From Paracraurococcus lichenis (lineage in GTDB: Bacteria; Pseudomonadota; Alphaproteobacteria; Acetobacterales; Acetobacteraceae): a stretch of DNA of 64,000 bases. Position 1 is the first letter of the stretch, and each line of letters opens with the position of its first letter. The translations under genes and the position numbers were made by a program. Under the pieces are notes generated by a model. It was not told the DNA's origin. It was given only the letters and a program-made list of their open reading frames with translations, and ran no database searches. The stretch covers positions 124,001 to 188,000 of the forward strand of contig NZ_JAUTWS010000004.1 of NCBI RefSeq assembly GCF_030657435.1, written 5' to 3'. Of this stretch, positions 59,065 to 64,000 are shown one piece after another.

Positions 59065-59982
59065 TCACCCTTCCCAGGGCGGCACCGGGCCGAGGCGCCG
59101 GACGAGCAGCTCGGTCAGCGCCCGCACCCGCGCGGGCGCGACGGCGCTGCCCGGCAGGACCAGCCAGATCCCGAGCTGCTCGGGCTGGCCGAGGGCGGGC
59201 GGCAGCGCCACCAGCTCGCCGCGCCGCAGGTGCCCGCCGATGTCCCAGGTGGAGTGCAGCCCGATGCCGAGGCCGGCGAGGCAGGCCTCGCGCAGCGCCT
59301 CGTTGCTGTTGCCGGTGACGCGCGGGGCGAGGCGCGCGCGCTGCGCCGGGCCGCCGCCCTCGGGCACCAGCATCCAGGCATCGACCCCCTGCAGCACCAG
59401 CGTGTCGTGCCGCGCCAGGTCCTCGCGGCGCGCCGGAACGCCGCGGCGGGCGAGGTAGTCCGGCGCGGCGCAGAGGACGCGGCGGTTGTCGGCGAGGCGG
59501 CGGGCGACCAGCGTCTGGCCGGAGAGGGGCGCGATGCGCACCGCGGCGTCGCAGCCCGTCGCCACCAGGTCGAGCAGCGAATCGGTCAGCAGCAGGTCGA
59601 GCCGCAGCGCCGGATGCGCCGCCAGCAGCTCCGCCAGGATCGGCGCGAGGATCTTGCGGCCGAAGGTCGCGGGCGCGGTCAGCCGCAGCGTGCCGGCGAG
59701 CGCGGCGGTGCCGCCGGGCAGCGCCGCCTCGGCCTCGGCGGCGGCGGCGAGGACGCGGTCGGCCTGGGGCAGAAAGGCCTCGCCCTCCGGCGTCGGGCGC
59801 AGGCGGCGGGTGGTGCGGGCGAAGAGCCGGACGCCGATCCGCTCCTCCAGCACCGCGAGCCGCCGGCTGGCCGCCGCCGGGGTCAGGCCGAGCGTGCCGG
59901 CCGCGGCGGAGAGGCTGCCGGCCTGCGCCACCCGCTGGACGAGGCGGAGATCGAGCAGGTCGAAGGGCGGATTGCTGAGCAT
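59065..59982 (-). CDS. LysR family transcriptional regulator
   Basis: A 305-residue regulator. The N-terminal winged helix (LLDLRLVQRVAQAGSLSAA, AASRRLAVLEERIGVRLFAR) is followed by the substrate-binding domain (ATFGRKILAPILAELLAAHP and GLGIGLHSTWDIG). It is transcribed divergently from the quinone oxidoreductase gene, so it probably controls that gene and itself. The effector is unknown. Confidence 0.93.
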   Translation of the reverse strand: MLSNPPFDLLDLRLVQRVAQAGSLSAAAGTLGLTPAAASRRLAVLEERIGVRLFARTTRRLRPTPEGEAFLPQADRVLAAAAEAEAALPGGTAALAGTLRLTAPATFGRKILAPILAELLAAHPALRLDLLLTDSLLDLVATGCDAAVRIAPLSGQTLVARRLADNRRVLCAAPDYLARRGVPARREDLARHDTLVLQGVDAWMLVPEGGGPAQRARLAPRVTGNSNEALREACLAGLGIGLHSTWDIGGHLRRGELVALPPALGQPEQLGIWLVLPGSAVAPARVRALTELLVRRLGPVPPWEG

Positions 59983-59985
59983 GCG

Positions 59986-60019
59986 TTGAAAGTGTTTCGC
60001 GCCGGGGCGGGATTTTCAA
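59986..60019. promoter_or_regulatory. Candidate LysR operator in the divergent promoter
   Basis: Inverted repeat TTGAAA (59986-59991) - 22 bases - TTTCAA (60014-60019), beginning four bases before the LysR start codon in the 150-base divergent region. Spacing is wider than the T-N11-A core, so it is only a candidate. Confidence 0.4.
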
Positions 60020-60132
60020 TGCCGGCGGCAAGGACCTATCTGGCCGCCTAAGGGCAGGGGGGCGCCGCCGCCGATGCCGCCGCACCGGCAGGGCCGCCGG
60101 CCGTTGCTCGCCCTGTCCCGAAGGAGATCCCG

Positions 60133-61155
60133 ATGAGAGCCGTCGCCTATACAAGCAGCCTGCCCATCGCCGAGCCGGACTCGCTGCAGGACGTCACGCT
60201 GCCCGACCCGCCGGCGCCGACCGGCCGCGACCTGCTGGTCGAGGTGCGCGCCGTCTCGGTGAACCCGGTGGATGCCAAGGTCCGGATGCGCACGGACCCC
60301 GGCGGCACGCCCAAGGTGCTGGGCTACGACGCCGCCGGCCTGGTGCGCGCCGTGGGGCCGGAGGCGCGGCTCTTCCGCCCGGGCGACGCGGTCTTCTATG
60401 CCGGCGACATCACCCGGCCCGGCACGAACAGCGAACTGCACCTGGTGGACGAGCGGATCGTCGGGCCGAAGCCCGCGCGCCTGTCCTTCGCCGAGGCCGC
60501 CGCCGTGCCGCTGACCGCTATCACCGCCTGGGAGGCGCTGTTCGACCGGCTTCGCATCCCGCGCGACCCGGCGCCGCGGCAGGAGGCGGTGCTGATCATC
60601 GGCGGCGCCGGCGGCGTCGGCTCGATCGCCGTGCAGCTCGCGCGGCAGCTCACCGGGCTGCGCGTGGTGGCGACGGCGAGCCGGCCGGAGACGATGGACT
60701 GGGCCCGCGGCATGGGCGCGCATGACGTCCTCGACCACAGCGGCGACTTGGCGGCGCAGGCGAAGGCGCTGGGCGTGCCGGTGCCCTACATCTTCGTCAC
60801 CACCCATACCGAGGCGCATTGGCCCGCGGTCTGCGAGATCGTCGCGCCGCAGGGCGCGATCTGCCTGATCGACGATCCGAAGCAGGCGCCGGATGTCCGC
60901 ATGCTGAAGTCGAAGGCGGCGGCGCTGCACTGGGAGCTGATGTTCGCCCGGCCCATGCACCGCACGCCGGACATGGAGGAGCAGCACCGGCTGCTGGCCG
61001 AGGTGAGCCGCATGCTGGAGGCGGGGACGCTGCGGACCACGCTCGCCGAGACGATGGGGCGCATCGATGCGGCCGGCCTTCGCCGCGCGCATGCGGCGAT
61101 CGAGAGCAACACGGCGCGCGGCAAGATCGTGCTGGAGGGCTTCGGCGCCGGCTGA
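60133..61155 (+). CDS. Zinc-type alcohol dehydrogenase-like / quinone oxidoreductase
   Basis: A 340-residue MDR-superfamily NADPH oxidoreductase of the 'zinc-binding alcohol dehydrogenase family' type. Opening MRAVAYTSSLPI with VNPVDAKVRMR, GYDAAGLVRAVGPEA, the Rossmann motif GGAGGVGSIAVQLARQL and the end GRIDAAGLRRAHAAIES. Structural zinc cysteines are absent, as usual for this subgroup. It reduces quinones or enones; likely under the divergent LysR. Confidence 0.92.
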   Translation: MRAVAYTSSLPIAEPDSLQDVTLPDPPAPTGRDLLVEVRAVSVNPVDAKVRMRTDPGGTPKVLGYDAAGLVRAVGPEARLFRPGDAVFYAGDITRPGTNSELHLVDERIVGPKPARLSFAEAAAVPLTAITAWEALFDRLRIPRDPAPRQEAVLIIGGAGGVGSIAVQLARQLTGLRVVATASRPETMDWARGMGAHDVLDHSGDLAAQAKALGVPVPYIFVTTHTEAHWPAVCEIVAPQGAICLIDDPKQAPDVRMLKSKAAALHWELMFARPMHRTPDMEEQHRLLAEVSRMLEAGTLRTTLAETMGRIDAAGLRRAHAAIESNTARGKIVLEGFGAG

Positions 61156-61592
61156 GCGCGGGTCTCCGGCCTGCGTGGCGGCGTTGCGGGCTTCCGTGGC
61201 GCCGCCGGGCGGGCCGGCGATGCGGGCTGCGGGGGAGGGGCCTCGGCGGCGCCCGCGGGCTGCGTCGTCGCGGCACGGGGACCCCGGCGGGGGCGAGGCG
61301 TCCGGAGGCGCCGCCGCGGCCGGAGGCAGGGACCGGCCGCGGCGGGAGATGTCACCCGGACTGAAGCGCGACCCCTGGCGCAACTGCCGGGAATCGCGGG
61401 CTGAAATGCCAGATCGGAGACGAAGGGGAAGTCCGCCTCCGATGTGAGTTATGACCGGAAACTTACTCTCGCGCTGTGCGCTGGCGCACAGCATCGCGAG
61501 TTCGTTGCAACCTCGACTGATATCGGCGCCTTGCCGCCGGCGATCCTGTCAGGGACCGGACATCCGCCCCATCCCGGCTTGCGCCGGCCACG
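61156..61592. other. Spacer without supported genes before the ars remnant
   Basis: About 437 bases. The left part is extremely GC-rich with no gene of clear quality on either strand. One clear structure is present, the hairpin at 61473-61492. Confidence 0.35.
61473..61492. other. Perfect 8-bp hairpin
   Basis: GCTGTGCG (61473-61480) / CGCACAGC (61485-61492) with a CTGG loop; shorter outer arms CTCGCG (61468-61473) and CGCGAG (61495-61500) partly extend the symmetry. Role unknown. Confidence 0.4.
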
Positions 61593-61616
61593 ATGGTTCG
61601 ATTATTCCCGAACCAT
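61593..61616. promoter_or_regulatory. ArsR-operator-like palindrome
   Basis: ATGGTTCG (61593-61600) and CGAACCAT (61609-61616) form a perfect 8-bp inverted repeat around an 8-base AT-rich spacer. The right arm overlaps the ATG of the arsR remnant, the expected place for an autoregulatory ArsR/SmtB-type operator. Confidence 0.55.
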
Positions 61617-61713
61617 GGATGAGGCCGGTGCCGTCGGCGCCCTTGGCGCGCTCGCCCAGGAGACCCGCCTGACGGTCTTCCGCCTGCCGCCCGCCGGCGA
61701 AGGAGACCGCGGC
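61615..61713 (+). pseudogene. arsR: Truncated ArsR-family regulator, N-terminal ~24 codons only
   Basis: The frame opens MDEAGAVGALGALAQETRL followed by TVFRL, the typical first helix of ArsR/SmtB-family repressors. After that the winged helix and metal site are missing, and the frame passes directly (PPAGEGDRG) into arsC. This is best explained by an internal in-frame deletion. If translated from 61615, the product would be ArsC with a 33-residue extension. Confidence 0.55.
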
Positions 61714-62112
61714 ATGAGCGAGGTGACCATCTGGCACAATCCGGCCTGCGGCACCTCCCGCACCACGCTGGGCATGATCCGCGAGGCGGGGATCGAGCCG
61801 CGGGTGGTCGAGTACCTCAAGGCCCCGCCGGACCGGGCGAGGCTGGCCGCGACCATCGCCGCGGCGGGGCTGACCGTCCGGCAGGCGATCCGGGAGAAGG
61901 GGACACCCTATGCCGAGCTCGGCCTCGGCGATCCCGCGCTGTCCGATGACGCGCTGCTCGACGCCATGCTGGCGCATCCGATCCTGATCAACCGGCCCTT
62001 CGTCATCGCGCCCGGCGGCACGCGGCTCTGCCGGCCAAGCGAGCTTGTGCTGGAGATCCTGCCGGCGCAGGGCGTGCCCGGAGTGGAGGCGGCGGAGAGG
62101 CAGGGGAGGTAA
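61714..62112 (+). CDS. arsC: Arsenate reductase (glutaredoxin-dependent) ArsC
   Basis: A 132-residue thioredoxin-fold enzyme that reduces arsenate to arsenite using glutathione/glutaredoxin. Catalytic Cys12 is in WHNPACGTSRTTL; a following Arg-rich part (ILINRPFVIAPGGTRLCRP) completes the site. AAGGAGACC lies just before this ATG, so initiation here is favoured over the upstream arsR ATG in the same frame. No efflux pump (ArsB/Acr3) is adjacent; the chlorinated-lipid-type YffB/Spx relatives are a less likely reading. Confidence 0.9.
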   Translation: MSEVTIWHNPACGTSRTTLGMIREAGIEPRVVEYLKAPPDRARLAATIAAAGLTVRQAIREKGTPYAELGLGDPALSDDALLDAMLAHPILINRPFVIAPGGTRLCRPSELVLEILPAQGVPGVEAAERQGR

Positions 62113-62209
62113 GCCACTACCTGTCGCGGCGCCTGGCGGAGCGGCGGTCGGGCGCAGTCCTCGCCTCCTCGCTCCGGCGCTGGTGCGAACGGACGACTCG
62201 GGGCGGGGT

Positions 62210-62260
62210 CCGGGGCCAAGCCTTGGCCCCGGTGGGGGTTTCAGGGGGCAAGGCCCCCTG
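62210..62260. repeat. REP-like double hairpin between arsC and the Lin0512 genes
   Basis: A perfect stem CCGGGGCCAA (62210-62219) / TTGGCCCCGG (62223-62232) is followed, after TGGGGGTT, by CAGGGGGC (62242-62249) / GCCCCCTG (62253-62260). The second lies over the stop codon of the minus-strand gene. The paired GC-rich palindromes resemble dispersed intergenic repeats of Acetobacteraceae, and would act as a two-way transcription stop. Confidence 0.5.
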
Positions 62261-62606
62261 ACGGCAGCGGCAGGCTGACGGCGATCGCCGCGCTGGCGAT
62301 CACTGCCGGGTCGTCGCGGTCCGGGTCGGGCACGTCCAGCCCGCCCCGCACGACGGAGACCGTTACCTGGCCATGCGGCAGGGAGGCGCGGACGCGCTCC
62401 GCATCCACCTTCTCCGGCCGCTGCACGCCGATCGTCACCTGCACCACCATGTCCCGCGGATCGACCTTCAGGGCCCGCAGCATGGCAAGCGAGGAGTGGT
62501 GCAGCGCGTCCTGCACCGCGCGGAGCGCCGCCTTGGTGTAGTCGCCGCCATGCAGGTCGTTGCCGGTCCCCATCTCGAGGATCACGCGGCGGAGCGAGGT
62601 GTTCAT
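62241..62606 (-). CDS. Lin0512 family protein, second copy
   Basis: A 121-residue protein of the Lin0512 family: VILEMGTGNDLHGGDYTKAA, RAVQDALHHSSLAML, and MVVQVTIGVQRPEKVD. The family has a Gly-rich ligand-like start and no assigned reaction. It overlaps the upstream paralogue by 4 bases (ATGA), so the two are translated together. Confidence 0.85.
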   Translation of the reverse strand: MNTSLRRVILEMGTGNDLHGGDYTKAALRAVQDALHHSSLAMLRALKVDPRDMVVQVTIGVQRPEKVDAERVRASLPHGQVTVSVVRGGLDVPDPDRDDPAVIASAAIAVSLPLPSGGLAP

Positions 62607-62959
62607 GCCGCGCGCTCCTCCGGCAGGTCGAGGAAGACCTCGGCTGCCGCCTGGGCGAGCAGCGTCTCGCCGCGCCCGTCCTCGGTCGGGATGGCAAGGC
62701 CGCCTTCCACCACCTCCACCGTGCCGGTGCCGTGCGGCAGCACCGCGAGCACCGCCGCCCGGTCCACCTGCTCCGGCCGGGGGACCCCGATGGTGACCTT
62801 CACCCGCATGGAATCGACATCGACCCCGAGCGCATGGGTGACGGTCAGGGAATTGTGCCAGAGCGCGTCGCGGAGCGCGCGGACCGCGGCCTTGGTCGGC
62901 TCCCCGCCGCGGATGTCGGTGCCCATGCCGATCTGCAGCACCATGCGCCTCTGCGCCAT
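62603..62959 (-). CDS. Lin0512 family protein, first copy
   Basis: A 118-residue paralogue of the gene that follows it: MVLQIGMGTDIRGGEPTKAA, RALRDALWHNSLTVT, and VKVTIGVPRPEQVD. Roughly half the positions agree with the second copy, so the duplication is not recent. A heteromer of the two is likely by analogy with other small tandem pairs. Confidence 0.85.
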   Translation of the reverse strand: MAQRRMVLQIGMGTDIRGGEPTKAAVRALRDALWHNSLTVTHALGVDVDSMRVKVTIGVPRPEQVDRAAVLAVLPHGTGTVEVVEGGLAIPTEDGRGETLLAQAAAEVFLDLPEERAA

Positions 62960-63047
62960 CCCGTCCTCCCCTGCCGTATCCTGGCCGGGAGTGTCCCGCG
63001 CGCGGCGGCGGCGGGCAATGGCACGGGGCGGGCGGCGTCCGGCGCCG

Positions 63048-64000
63048 CTACCCGACCGCCGCCCGGCATCGCTCCGCCGGGTCCGCGGCCTCGGCCGGCG
63101 CGTCCAGGATGCCGTGCCGGCCGGAGAGAGAGACCGGCCGGTCCCGCAGCGCCTCCGGCTCCTCCTCGGGCGGCGACATCAGCCGCTCGATCGGCACGGC
63201 GATGCGGCAGCGCAGCCCGTCGATGTCCCAGTCGTAGCGGACCTCGCCGCCGAGCTGCCGCTCCACGGTGGTGGAGACGACGCGGGAGCCGAAGCCGAAG
63301 CGCGTCGGCGCGGCGGCGACGCGCGGGCCGCCCGCTTCCTCCCAGCGCAGGCGGAGCCAGGGGGATTCGTCGGGCAGGCGGGCATCCACCTCCCAGGTCA
63401 CCCGCACCGTGCCGCCGGGCAGGGAGAGCGCGCCATGCTTGGCCGAATTGGTCGCCAGCTCATGCACCACCATGGCGATCGGCTGCACCGCCTCCGGCCG
63501 CAGGTGCAGCGGCGGGCCCTGCAGCAGGAAGCGGCGGGCGCCGCGCGTGCGCTCCTTCGCGCCGGCGGCATAGGGCGCGAATTCCTCCCGCAGCAGCTCG
63601 ATCAGGTCGGCGCCGCCCCAGCGGCTGCGGGAGAGGAGCTGGTGCGCCCGGGCGAGGGCCGCGACGCGCCCCTCGACCGCCTGGGTGAAGGCGCGCGGGC
63701 TGTCGGCCTTGGTCAGGCGCAGGATGGACTGCACCACGGTCAGCACGTTCTTGGCGCGGTGGTCCACCTCCCGCGCCAGCAGCGCCTGGCGCTCGGCCGC
63801 CTCGCGTTCCTCGGTCACGTCCGTGATCAGGCCCACCACGCGGCCGGTGGCCGAGCCCTGCACGGGGAAGCGCCGGTGGCGGACGCGGCGCACCGCGCCG
63901 TCGGGCCGCAGCACGCGGTACTCGGCATCGAAGGGCTGGTCCGGGGCATGGCTGATCAGCCCCCGCACCGTGGCCCGGTCCTCGGGGTGGACGGCGTCGA
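63048..64000 (-). CDS. PAS-domain HWE-type sensor histidine kinase, 5' partial
   Basis: The last ~317 codons of a sensor kinase whose start lies beyond the window. A PAS domain ends at VVGLITDVTEEREAAERQAL (fold segment VHPEDRATVRGLISHAPD before it). The phosphoacceptor region is REVDHRAKNVLTVVQSILR, the HWE/HisKA_2 signature, with the N-box HELATNSAKHGALS and a glycine box FGFGSRVV. Such kinases act in light, stress or chemosensory control. No response regulator is adjacent within the window. Confidence 0.9.
   Translation of the reverse strand, partial: DAVHPEDRATVRGLISHAPDQPFDAEYRVLRPDGAVRRVRHRRFPVQGSATGRVVGLITDVTEEREAAERQALLAREVDHRAKNVLTVVQSILRLTKADSPRAFTQAVEGRVAALARAHQLLSRSRWGGADLIELLREEFAPYAAGAKERTRGARRFLLQGPPLHLRPEAVQPIAMVVHELATNSAKHGALSLPGGTVRVTWEVDARLPDESPWLRLRWEEAGGPRVAAAPTRFGFGSRVVSTTVERQLGGEVRYDWDIDGLRCRIAVPIERLMSPPEEEPEALRDRPVSLSGRHGILDAPAEAADPAERCRAAVG

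Noticed and set aside
61444-61614. Extension of the arsR remnant frame upstream to 61444
   Set aside because: The extra 57 codons cross the palindrome and show no similarity to any ArsR protein; ATG 61615 is the natural start.

Overview
The window is a piece of a GC-rich (roughly 70% G+C) alphaproteobacterial chromosome. Gene order and protein types point to the Rhodospirillales, most likely an Acetobacteraceae member of the Roseomonas kind: pcm-like / tolC / popZ / valS in a row, tig-clpP-clpX-lon-hupB followed by a complete nuoA-N operon, and birA-coaX-rnj-DUF1467-proS-lol-lol-lolD-dnaE. The short prolyl-tRNA synthetase without an editing insert and the Bug-type binding protein fit this. 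The family assignment is inference from synteny and protein style; no rRNA marker is present.

Layout. 1-4.8 kb: the 3' end of phnM, a convergent molybdopterin oxidoreductase and a large glycosyltransferase-like membrane protein. 4.86-5.08 kb: tRNA-Asn and tRNA-Cys on the minus strand. 5.2-11 kb: isoaspartyl methyltransferase-like gene, TolC, PopZ, ValRS. 11-22.7 kb: mixed housekeeping and orphan genes (Bug protein, Uma2 nuclease, IlvD, two tiny lipoproteins, ExoIII, ErpA, dGTPase, membrane protein, AceE-like thiamine enzyme, hexapeptide acyltransferase). 22.8-30.3 kb: tRNA-Leu, the protein quality-control block (trigger factor, ClpP, ClpX, Lon), HU, tRNA-Val and tRNA-Asp. 30.5-45 kb: the 14-gene complex I operon, tightly packed, with translational overlaps at several junctions. 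45-58 kb: BirA, type III pantothenate kinase, RNase J, DUF1467, ProRS, tandem lipoprotein-release permeases with LolD, a small histidine-rich membrane protein, DnaE, and a stand-alone AsnC-type ligand domain.

58.2-64 kb is the only region with an accessory look. It holds remnants of an excisionase/integrase-like module and of an IS110-type transposase, a LysR/quinone oxidoreductase divergent pair, an arsC gene whose regulator arsR has been reduced to its first ~24 codons while a palindromic operator-like site survives, a REP-like double hairpin, two tandem Lin0512-family genes and the C-terminal part of a HWE-type sensor kinase running off the window.

I found no CRISPR array, defence island, prophage or biosynthetic cluster. 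The best leads are the arsR deletion scar with its intact palindrome, the hairpin-rich untranslated stretch before proS, the tandem LolC/E-like and Lin0512 paralogue pairs, and the stand-alone AceE-like enzyme.
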